This document shows positions 35,530 through 47,867 of a stretch of 64,000 nt of DNA, one piece after another; position 1 is the stretch's first letter, and each line of letters begins with the position of its first letter. Under the pieces are notes generated by a model, which did no database searches, was not told the origin of the DNA, and saw only the letters and a program-made list of their open reading frames with translations. Position numbers and translations under genes: made by a program. The stretch is from the NCBI GenBank assembly GCA_027579435.1, contig JANBPK010001049.1, forward strand, positions 1-64,000, given 5' to 3'. Source of the DNA: Candolleomyces eurysporus (taxonomy: Eukaryota; Basidiomycota; Agaricomycetes; Agaricales; Psathyrellaceae).

Positions 35530-36640
35530 AAGGTCAAATTTAACGAAATGTCTTCTGGTATTCATCCAGGTACCCGTGGTTTCCCTGCCCCTGCCTCAGC
35601 GTCTGACCGGCTCCAATGTAGTACCCTACAGACTCTCGCCCTCGTCAAAGCATCACCTCACATGCCGCCTCCTGCCTCGTCCTCGACCATACCTACAGCA
35701 CACCCCGAGCGCCTTTGACGACTAACAACGTGAACGCTGCAAAGACGTACGCGTTCTACGCTGCAAAGACGTACGCGTTCTACGCTATCAACGCCGTCCA
35801 CGATATCGCTTACCGATATGGGTTCACGGAGGCGGCCTTCAACTTCCAGACTTTGGAAAGGGTGGAAGTGGGAACGATAGGAGCGCAGACGAGCCTCCAG
35901 AATGGTACCGTGAGTAGCTCGCCTCTGCGGTAATCCTTATTGACGCTGATCGTGGTGGTGTGCGTAGCCCAATCGCGATGGACCATTGAGCAACGATATC
36001 ATCGTCTGCGAAATGACCCACGGTATCATCGACCGAATGATTATTGGAGGTACCGGTCGCGCTCGGTGCTTGCAGGGCACCGAAACCCGCTGAATTGGTT
36101 TGACCGAGTGAGTTGTCACACTTGTTCCTCTTGCTCTTTCTTCGTTGACGTCGATGTGGCCTTTCGCAGATGGACGCGGCCATCCAGGACTACGTCCCTG
36201 CCGACCATGTCACAAAATATCACCACTGGTATCGGGACTAGACCTTACTCTGCCGCTAGGCTCACTGTCGTTCCGCCGTATGTCGAACATTGTATTGAGC
36301 AGTCGGTTGACTGGCACATGTCAGTGAGATCCGGCCTGACACACTGCACTCGTGGGCCAGTAAGGCTTCTCCCCCGCAGCATTCACCAATCCCGATGGTC
36401 GACATCGTTTATCTACGCTTACCTTTCTTCTGACCCTTTGGCTCTAGAGGCTTGTAACCCCACTCGTACGTCATCCGTTTCAGCTACCTTGACCCCGTTG
36501 CTAACTTCTATTCTTCCTCTCAGTCTAACCAAAACCGCTACGGCAGTGCGAACAGGTGCTTGTGGTGGAGGGCGTTTGCGCGCAGGGGTCTTGTGGATAC
36601 TTCTTCTTTTCCTAGGGGGTGTTCGTCGTGCAGTTTTCGT
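35530..36640 (+). pseudogene. Fungalysin (M36) metalloprotease remnant, copy B
   Basis: Better preserved than copy A. In frame with small gaps it shows NAVHDIAYRYGFTEAAFNFQ (35785-35845), then LSNDIIVCEMTHGIIDRM (about 35980-36035), where the first His of the HExxH zinc motif is Cys. It then shows GTGRARCLQGTE and, after a stop and lost introns, EACNPTRT...NQNRYGSANRC and WWRAFARRGL (36440-36590), the family's C-terminal landmarks. A 21-bp direct duplication (aagacgtacgcgttctacgct type) lies at 35741-35780. In-frame stops and the missing zinc ligand mean it cannot encode an active peptidase. Confidence 0.75.
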
Positions 36641-36928
36641 CAATGCCTTGCGGCTCCCTTCAGTCACTAAATGTGTGTTTTTGTACGGGCCATATTGTCA
36701 GATATCCAAATAGACTTCCCGTTCTCTTTTCGCTCAGTGAATATCCGTCACCAATTCCGAGTTAAGCGCTCAGGTCACGAGGTTCGGAGCGGGCTCCGGC
36801 GCACAGCATTGATGAGATGATCATCGATTGCCTCTTATGATTCTTCTCCTTGAACCGCTACCATCACTTGGACTTACCATCCACTGCGAACTCGCGATTC
36901 AACTCAACTTTCTGATCGAGCAAACACA

Positions 36929-39900
36929 ATGTCTGGAGCTACGGAACCCCATGGAGGCAACACCGCCGGCGATTCGGAGCGTAATACCCCGATTCCCTCT
37001 CGCGCTGCGACGCCCGTCACTGCGAGTGGGAGTCGACCTAGCAGGACCCACCGGTTCTTGGCAAAGGCGGAGAAGAAGATCGACAAGTTCAAGCTTAAAC
37101 TTGGGCTGAAGGAAAAGGGAACGGAAAGTCATGGGACCTCGGAAGCTTCTACCACGGCCCCCACTGGCAGAACCTGGGCCGTTGTTGCGGGGGCTTTGAA
37201 GATGACTCTTTCGGGAGCTGTTCTGCTCATTCCAGATCCTTTCAAAGGCCCCGCTGAGGCACTTTTGAAGATTATCGACGTCTTCGAGGTACGTTATTCT
37301 GCCTTTCAACCCATACCCTTGCTAACAAAGCGCAGCAAACGAAATCAAATAATGAAGAAATGGAGGAGCTGAAGGCGCGTTGCGACCTCCTCAACGAGAG
37401 TATGGTGAATGCGATTAAAGGGAAAGATGAGAGGTTACTGTCGGCTGAACTGAAAGAGAGTATTGGCCGCCTCCTCAAGTACGTCCGATTTTGATCAATC
37501 GAGGACTGTCTGACTGAGGTTAACGCTAGGGGAATACACGATACGTTTCGGGCCACGGTGGTGGAATATTCAACAGGAATTTCCGCGTATGCGATGGTGG
37601 AGGATAACGCTGAGGTTGTAAAGGATGCCAACCAGAAAATGGATCGGATCTTGCAATGCTTCTGGGTAAATGCACTTCTATTCTTTATATTGTGGCGACT
37701 AACGCAAATATCATGATTCAGATTGAGAATCTCATTGCGGGTGCCCTTGTCCTGAGTGACATCCACAAGACAGTCAAGTATCAAGAAGGCTGGATGTTGA
37801 AACTGTGTGCTGCTACTGACAACCATTTCAAAGTGTGTACTTTGGAAGACTCTTCCACTGATTTCTTCTGACAGTCATGATAGTCTGCCTCCCTGGATAA
37901 ACTGAAGCATGTTCCTGGTGCAGCCTATGACTCCCAGGAGCTTGCAAAGGTCAACCCATGCTTTCAAGGCACCCGGGTGAAGCTTCTGGCTGGCATTGGC
38001 CGCTGGATGAGCAATACTGCCTTGGAAGAACAGGGATCAGGCAAACCCATCTATGTCCTTGATGGGATTGCTGGGATTGGAAAATCTACTGTGGCCAAGA
38101 CAGTGGCCCAGCATGCTGCTGCTTTCAATTCTCTTGGGGCTACTTTCTTCTTCTCTCGGGACCATGCTGACCGACAGCAAGCTGCTGACTTTGTGCATAC
38201 TATTGCTTATCAGCTTGCTTGCTGTGATGCATCCTATGGGAAGGCTATTGCTACTGCCATTGATGGCCATCCTGAAAGCCTACACAAGATTATGGCACAG
38301 CAGTTCTCTGTGCTTGTGGCTAAGCCTCTTTCTGATATGCTCAAGCAGAGAGCTACCCCTCTTGTGTTTGTGTTTGATGCTCTAGATGAGTGTGCACAAC
38401 CTGATGCTTCAGATATTCTATCCCTCATCATAACCTCTATCTCCAAATTGCCCAATGTCAAGGTCTTTCTTACCACCAGGCCAGACCTGGTGCTCAGGAT
38501 CAGATACCAAAGTACTGCTTTGGCTAACTGCTTTCATCTTCAAGAGATTGAAGCAGTGATTGTGGACTCAGACATACGTCTATATCTGAACTACTACCTG
38601 TCCCTTTCAAACATTCAAAAAGTGTTTGAGGGCACTGAATGGGGCTCTTGGGCACCTACAAAGCATCAGCAGGAACAGCTTGTCAGGGTATCTGACAAGT
38701 TGTTCATTTTTGCCTCTACTGCTGTCAAGCTTATATTAAGCTACCAAGGGCGGGGTCCAGAAAAGACATTGACTAGCATCTTGAATTTGGAGCCAAAGCA
38801 AGGAATGGTCAAGCTCTATCAGAAGGTTCTGGAGATTGCCATGCCTACAGACATTCTCAGACCATCCAAAGATTGGGACTTATGGCTTGGTGATTTCAAA
38901 ACTGCTATTGGTACCACCATTATTCTTCAGCACCCAGTCTCTGTCAAAGCACTGGAAAGGCTTTTGCAACTGGAATCACCAGACCTGGGGCCAATGTTAA
39001 GAAACATGCACTCAGTTCTGGCACCTTTTGATGATGGGCCTAATCCCACATACAAAATTCATCACAAGTCATTCCCTGACTTTATCACCAATGCTGCTGT
39101 CTGTCCTGAAGACTTCTGGATTGAGGAATCCAAATATCACCTGCAGTTAGCCAAATGCTGTTTGAAAACTATGGATCAACAGCTTTGCCTCAATATCTGC
39201 CAAGTGTCTGTTGCAGATCAGTACAAGGCACTTGCTGATCTGCCAGAGCTCAATAAAGAAAGGCTAACTGAAGAACTGCAGTATGCTGTCTGCAACTGGG
39301 CAGCACATTTTGCCAAAAGCAACCCTGAGGTATTTGACAAAAAAAACTGAGCAGCTGCTTCAAAGGTTCACAAGTGTACATCTAATGCACTGGTTTGAGG
39401 CCTTGGGATATCTTGGGCAGATAGATACTGCATTCTCAATTATGCAGACGGCTTTAACTGTTTTGGTAAGTAAACTGAAAGCATTTTTAAAGGGATAATG
39501 TTAATTGTTATTGTAGAAAAGCAATAGAGCCAATGATGTGGAAGAAGTTCAAAAGACATTAGAAGATGGGCAAAGATTTATCTTGCTTAATGCCAATATC
39601 ATCAAATATTCAACACTGCACATATTTTGGTCATGCATTCCATTGGCACCTAAGTTATCAAGAATGTATAGCTGGTATGCAAAAGCTGATGAAGGGGCAA
39701 AACTTGTCACTGGCAAGATTCAGTCATGGCCACTAGAGTTTGCAGTCTTGCATGGTCATCAAAGTGGGGTGAGATATATTGCCATTTCACCTGATGGACA
39801 GAGCCTGGCCTCTGCATCTGATGACAAGACAGTGCGCCTGTGGGATAGTCAGACAGGGGCTGCTCTTGCAACTCTAGAAGGACATTCTGATGCAGTAAAC

Positions 39901-40266
39901 CATGTTGCCTTTTCTCCTGATGGACAGAGCCTGGCCTCTGCATCTTATGACAACACAGTGCGCCTGTGGGACAGCCAGTTGCACACACTTCTGGCAGCTG
40001 TGCATTGCAATTCTTCTTTTGGTGTTATCTTCAAAACATCTGTGGATTTCTTCATGTATTGTAGCACTTTCTCTTCTCCTTCTGGATTTTACTCTGTTTC
40101 ACTTACTGCTCCTTTTGTGGAATTATCAACAACTCCACTTTGCTTGCTTCCTCCAAACTGGACTGTCAGATCTGTTTCTTTCAATTCTCCATTTACTTTA
40201 GCTGCAGTAGCCCTTACCAATGGACAAGTTCATATCCTTGATTTTTCTCATTTCTTTGTTGTTTGA
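36929..40266 (+). CDS. NACHT-WD40 STAND (NLR-like) protein B
   Basis: Exons 36929-37288, 37336-37478, 37530-37665, 37722-37832, 37884-39465 and 39517-40266. One surplus A in an 8-A run (about 39338-39345) breaks the frame; with it ignored the product is about 1026 residues. Architecture follows paralogue A, but the Gly/Thr-rich N-terminal linker is about 140 residues shorter. P-loop GIAGIGKST, Walker B LVFVFDALDEC and KVFLTTRPD are intact. The helical segment VHLMHWFEAL precedes two WD40 repeats and a degenerate WD-like end (WTVRSVSFNSPF..NGQVHILDFS). The poly-A indel could be a sequencing artefact or real inactivation. CpG depletion starts at about 37890, close to the exon 4/5 boundary. Confidence 0.8.
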
Positions 40267-42870
40267 CTTTTTGTTCTGTTCTCTCCATGGTATTTGAAAT
40301 AGTCATTTGGGTTCGTTTGTTCTACTTGTAGTCAATCAAAAATCAAAAATTATGTCAACATCCAAACATCAACCTGTGAGTAGCAGCCAAAATCCGCTGT
40401 ATACAGGTTCCAAGCTATTTTTACCTGTGACTCATCAGTTTGAACCTCGAGCCATAGGCTGAGCCAAAATGGGCCTCTGGGCCTGGTCCAAGCTATTCTC
40501 ACTGCAGAACTGGTGGGTGATTCTATGTTTGTCATTGTGTTCACATTTTGGCAGACAGACTCTCTTTTACCCAGATTCCACTTCTATGTAGTCATTGGTC
40601 AAAAACACAAAACATGGGTCTATTTTTCCTTTGTATATCTCAAATGTGCCTTTCAGTCCCATATTTTTTGTCTTTGTTCACACAACATGTCTCTGGAAAA
40701 AATAATGTGAAACCAATGCTACCTTGATTCCCATAGCAGTCACAAAGAAATTCCATTGTGCCGGCATTGGACAATGTATTGGCCATGACTCCATCTAAAT
40801 CATGTTGAAAACAAAGAGATTATAGAGAGTCTGTCTAACATTATGCACTTAACATGCCACAGCTGGAATCACCACAGTGGTTCTGCAGTGTCTATCTGGA
40901 ATGTAATGGCTTGGCTGGCTTTGGATTCTACATATGCCAAGCCAGCCTAGTGGCACCATGATTGATTCTATTACCTTTTCCCAATATGCAGCTGTCCACT
41001 GGTAGGTAGGGCTTCAATCTTGTTATTAAAATCCCATCATAAATATCAAATTGAAGTTTGATATCTTGCCAGGTGGCTGAATTATAGCAAGCTGTGGTAT
41101 TGTCCCAACTGGCACTTGTATTCAATACTGCTCACTCTTACACTTGCAATTCAGCTTGATACCTTGCAATTTTTGACCCTGTTCATGGAAAACAACAAAT
41201 TTCAGTTCTAAGCTTGCCAGTGCTGATAGCATTTGCAACTTTGATTTGAATTCTCACCAAGAGTGGGCTTGAGTAGCTGCAGTGAGGCATGAAAGGAACC
41301 TCTTGTCACTAGTGCCAGGAAGCACCTGCAAGCAGGCCTGCAGGTAAGGTGCTGATTGTCAAATTGGGCTCAGCATCTGCATCCGTGGCTACCCATACCT
41401 GCTTACCTTGCAGGTAGGGCCTAGCTGTGTTAAACACTACCTGTGTGAAGTGGCCGATGCTTCGCACGGCAAGTACCGAGGCATTTTTGACCAGAATCAG
41501 CGGCCAGAGTGATGGCTGCACATGCCGGAAGCACCGTCTTGGCACGCATCGACCCCCCGTAGTACCCGAGTCAAAAATGCCTCGGAACAAGCATTCTCAA
41601 TCCTCCTATTTACTGTCCACAAACACTTTGAAATATGCAGCAAAACAACATTGTATTAAACATNAAAAAGCAACATCCATATGAACATTGAGTTGCAAAG
41701 AGAAAGAGACTGAAATGAGAATATGAGTAAGCAATGGCAACTTGGTATGAATGTATGTCAGTATGTAATCAAGTATGTACTATGCATGGGTACAACAAAA
41801 ATGGAACAATCACAGNAAAGTGAATAGAGAGAGAAAGCAAGAGAGAGAGAGAGAGGAGTCAGATAGAGAGATGGATAGAGAAGGTAGAGGATGGCTCCCC
41901 CAAAAGTGAAACACCAAAGGGGTGACCCATTTATCTAACAGGAATAAAGGTATGGTGTGTGCAGATGCATGGCCCACAGCACAAGAAGTAAATTCAAACT
42001 GACAGCAACAGTCAAAAGGGGAGGCAAAAATACATCTAGCAACAACAGGCACAACAAGTAAAGAAGCGATAGAAAAGCAAATATTTCACAGTAAAATAAA
42101 GTGCACCAAATAACAACAGTGATAGTGCAAATGAAAGAAAATAAGCAATGAATATGCAACACAGAAGAGGAGAGAATATAGAGATGAGTCTATTTTCTTT
42201 TGTCTAACACCCAAAATACCAAGGGGGCAATATCCCATTCCACCCGCAAGCCAAACTAATGGAGCACCAAGCAATCAACCAAGAGCAACAAACAGCGGCA
42301 ATCACCCAATACAGCAAATGATATCAACAACTGACACAACCGGACCAATTGACCAGAAAACAATATGATAGCAAGCAATTATGAGTGTGGTGTTGTTGCT
42401 GGCAAACAATATGGATACAGAAGATTATGATTACAATGAATGCCAATGTGGGTAATCTTGCCAAATGAGTGAAGAGACAATTCCAAAGAGTGATGTTGTA
42501 TATTGATACAGTAAGGACCATGTTGCAATGTGGATGATGCCAAAGAGAGAGGGGAAACAATTGAAATGAGTGTGTGATTTCCAAATACCAAATGCTGGAT
42601 GGACGGATTATATGATGATACAGAAATTCGAATGCATGACAAGAGGTGTCACAGGATTAGGGCAATGAAATGGCTGAAAAGACAACAAGCGTGTGTATCC
42701 TCAGAGGGAGCGTAGGGTGACGCTCCATTATATGATGTCGAGTTAGGATAGATAAGGTAGATTAGAAATAAACACGTCTTTTGGTCGGTCGGTATCTTGG
42801 TGAGTCGCCGCTAAGGGAAATTGCATTCAGTAACAATTCGAGCGAGAAAGAGAACAACGGAAAACTCACC
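40267..42870. other. AT-rich, CpG-poor spacer of copy B
   Basis: Matches pieces of the copy-A spacer: 40320-40440 corresponds to 17270-17370, 40907-41120 to 19905-20120, 41150-41440 to 21340-21590, and 41600-42780 to 21610-23120. No gene is supported. In the 42.2-42.7 kb part CpGs have been lost that copy A still has at 22.5-23.0 kb. Confidence 0.6.
41441..41588. mobile_element. Element 1 (MITE-like), young CpG-rich copy
   Basis: Copy A reads directly from taaacactac to aagcattctc (near 21591-21610), while B has 148 bp between them. Perfect 16-bp inverted repeats ccgaggcatttttgac (41476-41491) and gtcaaaaatgcctcgg (41570-41585) lie inside. The insert is CpG-rich in a CpG-poor background, so it is a recent arrival. 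No coding capacity. Confidence 0.8.
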
Positions 42871-45800
42871 TCATGCATACTCCTCCTTCCCCATCATCCT
42901 TGCCGCGAGATCCCTGAACTTCTTCCCACCCTGACTCTGCTGCTGCTGCGTCCTCAAGCTCCCAAGACTAGGCAAGCTCTTCAACCTCAACCTCACTATC
43001 ATCCTGTCTCTCGCCTTATCCGGGTTCATTACTGCTCCGTTCCCGTAGCCATTGGGCATGCTAATCCTGGGAAGGAAGAGCCCGTTAGTCGACGCTGCCG
43101 ATCCCGGAATCGAGGGTAAGCTGGGACTNGGGGGGGCACTCATGCATGCCACCCTGAGTGAAGTCTTTGGGCTGTACAGGTGGAGGAGGCAACGACGATC
43201 CACTGTCATCCGACTTCCTCAGCACATCTCCCATCCCCGGTAGTTGCTGTTGTGGAGAATACGACGTGGCGAACACGTTCTCGGAAACGTTGAACCCATG
43301 CTCCATCCCATGCGTAGCCGGAGGCGATACCATCCACCCACTCGTACCCGCACCCAACTCCTGGATCCCTCCTCTGTTCACCAACAAATTCAGGTTGGAC
43401 ACCGACCGGCTCATCCTCAAGTTCAGAGACAAGCCGTTGGGACCAATACCGCCTGATTGAACTTGCTCGCGACTCGCGCGGACTAGTACCAGCGGTCAAG
43501 CTGAAACCTGACGCTAAACTTGAAGGCGTAAGTGGAACGCTATTCCCTACTCCGGTCCACCACTGATGACATTCCCGTAGTCCTCGTCGTCCCACTGCTG
43601 ACTGATCATCGTCGCCCTCCTGCTTTTACTCTTGCCCTGCGAACCAAACGACTTGAGTGAGGTCCTGCTCTCCATCCTCGGCAGCGTATGAAGAGGTGGC
43701 ACCGGTGGGACACGTTCACTGGGCAATGCCTCCCAAGCTCCATTGGTTGACTCCAGGTCAGGCTCAGACGCGTTCATCATGCTCTTCCTCTCATGTGCAC
43801 CCGCAGGAGAGTAGGCGGAGGGCGATGACGTTGTCGTTGAAGGAGATGCAGATGACCCAGCCGAACCAGACCCAGCCAAGTTGGAGAAGATACTCGCCAA
43901 CCAGCCCCTACTCTTCCCCTGTCCACTCCCCTCTCTTTCCCTCCTCCCACATTCCCATCACCCCTCCCAAAGCTCTTCCTCTTCTCCTCCCTACTCTTCC
44001 TCGTGATCACAGGTGAGCTCGGAGCACCCTTCGACTTGTCCTTCTCCTTCTCGTCCTTCTTCTCGTCCCTCGACTTCCTCCCCCATCCCATCTGACCCCT
44101 CACACTCTCATTCCCATTCACACCACCACCACTCGCCCTGTTGCTCCCATTGCTATTCTTCTTCTTCTTCGCCGACCTCACGCTCCCTGCAACGCCCATC
44201 ATCCCACCCACACTCACCCCCATCATCGCCATCCCCATCATAGGCATGAGATCCGGGTCCTCCAAGTCGTCCTCATTGTCAGAGTAGTCATCATCAAAGG
44301 TGCTGATCGAATCCCATCTCCCGCCTCAACACCTCAATCTCCTCATCATGCTTCATCTCCCCACTCTCCTCACGCTCATGGTACGCACCCCCACTCCCAT
44401 ACCCGTACTCTTCCTCCTCACTCCTCTCAACCATCGACCTCCGACTCAACCTCCTCGCACCGTTCTCGTCCCCAGCTCCAAAGGCAACAGACGCAGCACC
44501 CGGCAAAGGAACAGGGGAGGGGAACCCAAACACCCTATTCAACGCCGCCAACATCCCCACATTCAACCCCAAGTCCAGCGGAGGAGCCGGAGGAGGCCTC
44601 TTCGGCGGCGGCCCCAACCTCCTCGCCAAATCCACTTTCGTCAAAATCGGCGCGGCATCCAACAGAGGCGTAACACCCGGAGACGCCGGCAGCAAAGGCA
44701 GCAGCGGCGACGGAGGCAGAGCCGGCAGGGGAGGAGACGCCAACGCCTTGGACGGCGACCTCGAATGCACTTTCGACGACGACCTCGAATGAGCCTTGGA
44801 CGACGACCTCCAGTGGTTCGACGACGAAGCGGACAACTTGGACAGGGACCTTGAGTGAACCTTCGAGCTCGACCCCTCCCTCGAATGCCCCGCACTCCCA
44901 TTCCGAGGCTCCAGGTAGATCTGACTGCTGCTCGCATACGGGCTTCCATAGATCCCAAACAGCCCTGCTCGTTCGTTGGCGGTGGCAGGTGTATTCGGGG
45001 GAGGCGTCGTCACACCCATGACCGGGGGGCAACACAGGGTCCGCTTGGGGTTTCCTCTGCTGCTCCTGCACCTCCTCCATAATCCGCTCCGGGTGAGCAC
45101 TCCTCTCTTCTTCTTCCCGACCCGCATCCGCATCGGTGGTAACAGCGACAACTGTCCTCCTCCTGCTCTCCAAATCCTCCATCTCATCGTCCTCCTCAGC
45201 GGTGTGCCCAGCCGAAGAGAACAGGGTGGAATTCTGGTTCTCCAAGAGCTCGCCCAGCCGCCTGCTAACCTCCTCCGAATCGACGATATACACCGCATGC
45301 CGTGTCCCAGCCTCACCCTCCACTTTGCTCACTACAAGTCCACCGCCCGAACCTGTGCCCACAGCCGACAAGATCGAGGTCCCAGGGGGAGTCCAGAAAC
45401 CAGGTGAGGTTGAGTAAGTCGATAGCAAGTTTGCGTCTACAAAAGCAAAGAGGTGAGTTAGCATCACGAACAGTACAAGAAAAAATCAATAGAGAGAAAT
45501 AAAATATAAGAATAGTAAATGAAAAAAGACATACCAGATCCACTCCTTGACCTCGTCTGCGTCCTCACACCAACCCCAGGCCCAAGCCCAAGCCCCAAAC
45601 TCGCACGCGAAGGTTTAGGCGGGGGAACAGGCGGGAACGACCATCCCTCCAACTGCGTATCTTCATCATCAGCTTGGTTCACGCCCGAGGACGAGGGCGC
45701 CGCAGTATTGACGGTATGAGCAGTAGACATGAGCAGCAGACATGGGCGATGCCGAAGCAGAAGCAATCGACGACGATCCTCCGAATCCCGCCATCAGGCT

Positions 45801-46612
45801 TGGGATCCCCGAACCCGGATACGAGAACGAATGTGCGTGGTGGGCGTATGCATGTGCGTGAGCACTAGCACACGGGTACCCCTGATGCTGATTCGAGCTC
45901 AACGCCGCCCATGGAACCTGCTGCTGCAACTGCGACACCACACTCGCGCTCTGGCTCCTCATCCTCGAGCTGACCGGCACACGCGACCGTCGACGTCAAA
46001 TTCATTGTAATCGCAGTCGGCACAATCGTAGATGCCGACCCACTGCTGCTCATCCCCTCTCGACCGTCTCCTCTGTTCCCGTCGGACTCAGCGTGAGCAA
46101 CTCCAGCGCGTTAGTGCTCATCGCCGGAGTGGAAGGGACCGCTTGCGGTGATGAAGGCGCCTCTGCTGCTGCTGATCTCTCCGTGCTAACGAGATGATCT
46201 TCGTCATCCGCTTCCGTCCGCTCGCGTTTCAGGATATCATGCNGGGGGGTGTGTCCGGCAATGCCCCATTAGCGGCATCACCCTCCACGTCCTCCTCCTT
46301 GACTTCCTTCAACAGGGGGAACGAGGGCCTCCTTGCCAGGGAGGGTTTACGTGAGAGCGATAGCGAATGCGGACGGGACGACAGTTGGGGTGAATGTTGA
46401 GGTGAGGCGTGTTGTTGTTGTAGTGACTGGAGGGAGGGGCGGGAGTGTAATGACGGGACTTGTTGCCACTGTCCTTGGGAATGCAACGAGCTCAGGGACG
46501 TGACGGATGGATAGAAGCTGAGCGACGGCGTAGGGAACAGGGATGGCGATGACAGGATGAGCGAGGGAGACGAAGCTGGGGGAATGGAATTCCATTGTTG
46601 GTGAGCGATCAT
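42871..46612 (-). pseudogene. Gene E, copy B: large Ser/Pro-rich protein with two deletions
   Basis: ATG 46612 (MIAHQQWNSIPPASSPSL) starts a frame that is cleaner than copy A through the 5' exon (SLQSLQQQHASPQHSPQL, KEVKEEDVEGDAANGAL). It loses one base near 46060, is open again through SSRMRSQSASVVSQLQQQ and the intron 45437-45534, and reads on to about 45030. Two deletions follow relative to A: 272 bp at the junction near 45026 (A 25721-25992) and 347 bp at the junction near 44299 (A 24650-24996). Neither length is a multiple of three. Further single-base shifts follow (e.g. near 43560 and the N at 43129). The C-terminus MMGKEEYA and stop at 42871 are preserved. Confidence 0.65.
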
Positions 46613-46648
46613 AGGGAGTTGTTCGGTGGTGGTGCGGAACAGGCGTAG

Positions 46649-47717
46649 TCACTTCATCCTCTCGACTTTTTTCTGAATGCGTCGAATAGCCGTACCGAGG
46701 TGCGTCGTAGTAGCTGAGTGCTGTACGAGAATATGCCAATCAGTATTCTGTCCAATTGACCACAACCATTCAAACACGAAACATGATATGATAGATACAC
46801 ACCGTTTTGGATGGAGACTTGGGCGACATGGACGGATAATTGTGTCTCACATTATCGTCTAGCCCACTGGGCAAGTCTCGTCGATAACCCTTCTTCGGAT
46901 AGCGCAACCTGTCCCGGGGAGGCGAGCGCAGCGGCAGGACCTGTTTCGGGGTTGGCGGACTGAGCGTCAGAAACGCGCTATCCATATCTTCCGGGCCAGG
47001 CGTCCTCGGAAAGTCCATAAACTCTGACGAGTTGGACCTCCGGTGGATTGTCAGATACTGTTCGTGCGATTGCTGCTGGCGCGCGGCGGCCCCTTCCTCC
47101 TCCTCCGAGTCACTCCCAAACCCAAGCAACGGCGAGTCCGAGCGCGCGTCGACGTCGTCTCCTTCGATGAGCATCTCCTCGCCAACAACGACAACATCGC
47201 TGTCCCCGCGCGTTGAGTGGGGATGCGAGGGAAGGACGTAAGAAGCCAAAAGCGAATCCTGCTCCGACGAGCCCCCGCTACTGCTCCCACTCGTCCGCCA
47301 ATACCACCCCCCGCTGATNCCCGTTCGCAGAGGCGACAGCTGCGGCTGCGTGTCCGTGGCCCGATGATGAGGACGAGGACGCAGCAGACACCGCACTGTC
47401 TGTCTTTTTGTGGCTGGAGGCGGGGGTGGGGTCTACGGCAGCAGCACNTGGNGGCGGCCTTGGCAGACCGCTGCGCCACGGGCACGTAAGTAGACGCGCT
47501 AAATAGCGGTGGTTCGTCCACGTCTTCGTCGTCGGCGTCGCCCCCCATCTCCATGCCCATATCCTGCACCATAAGATGGCATTGCTCCGAAATCCAGTTG
47601 TGCAAACGCGACTCGCGTCGGACGGCGCTGGTGGTGGTGGTGGTTTCTTNGGGAAAGAGTGTTTGGGAGGTAAGGATCTAGAGAGCTTCGGCGCGAGTGT
47701 GATTGGGATGTGGGCAT
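46649..47717 (-). CDS. Gene D, copy B: Ser-rich protein with basic helical C-terminus
   Basis: ATG 47717 (MPTSQSHSRRSSLDPYLP) leads into RLHNWISEQCHLMVQDMGME, PPLFSASTYVPVAQRSAKAA, a Ser/Gly-rich stretch, HPHSTRGDSDVVVVGEEMLI, HEQYLTIHRRSNSSEFMDFP and PRDRLRYPKKGYRRDLPSGL. A last exon after an intron ending TTGGACAG reads NTDWHILVQHSATTTHLGTA and a basic helix to TGA 46649. Four undetermined bases (47319, 47448, 47451, 47650) interrupt the frame, so it is probably intact apart from consensus errors. It lies about 40 bp upstream of gene E on the same strand. Product unknown. Confidence 0.5.
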
Positions 47718-47867
47718 GATGGGTGGATGGGGGGAAGTCGGGGGTGGTGGGGAAGGGGGAGGGCGGTTGGTGGTGGTGCGACGGCGGTGACGGTGATCAA
47801 AAGGCTCATCCACAGCGAATGTCAGAGNAAAAAACGGATCTCGAGTAGAATGTGTGCAGCGTCCGTC

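Larger units (their letters stand above)
35510..47866. repeat. Segmental duplication, copy B
   Basis: Colinear partner of 12080-28745 in direct orientation; see that entry for the shared order. Copy B lacks the minisatellite and element-2 insertions of copy A, but has its own element-1 insertion (41441-41588) and two deletions in gene E. Confidence 0.85.
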
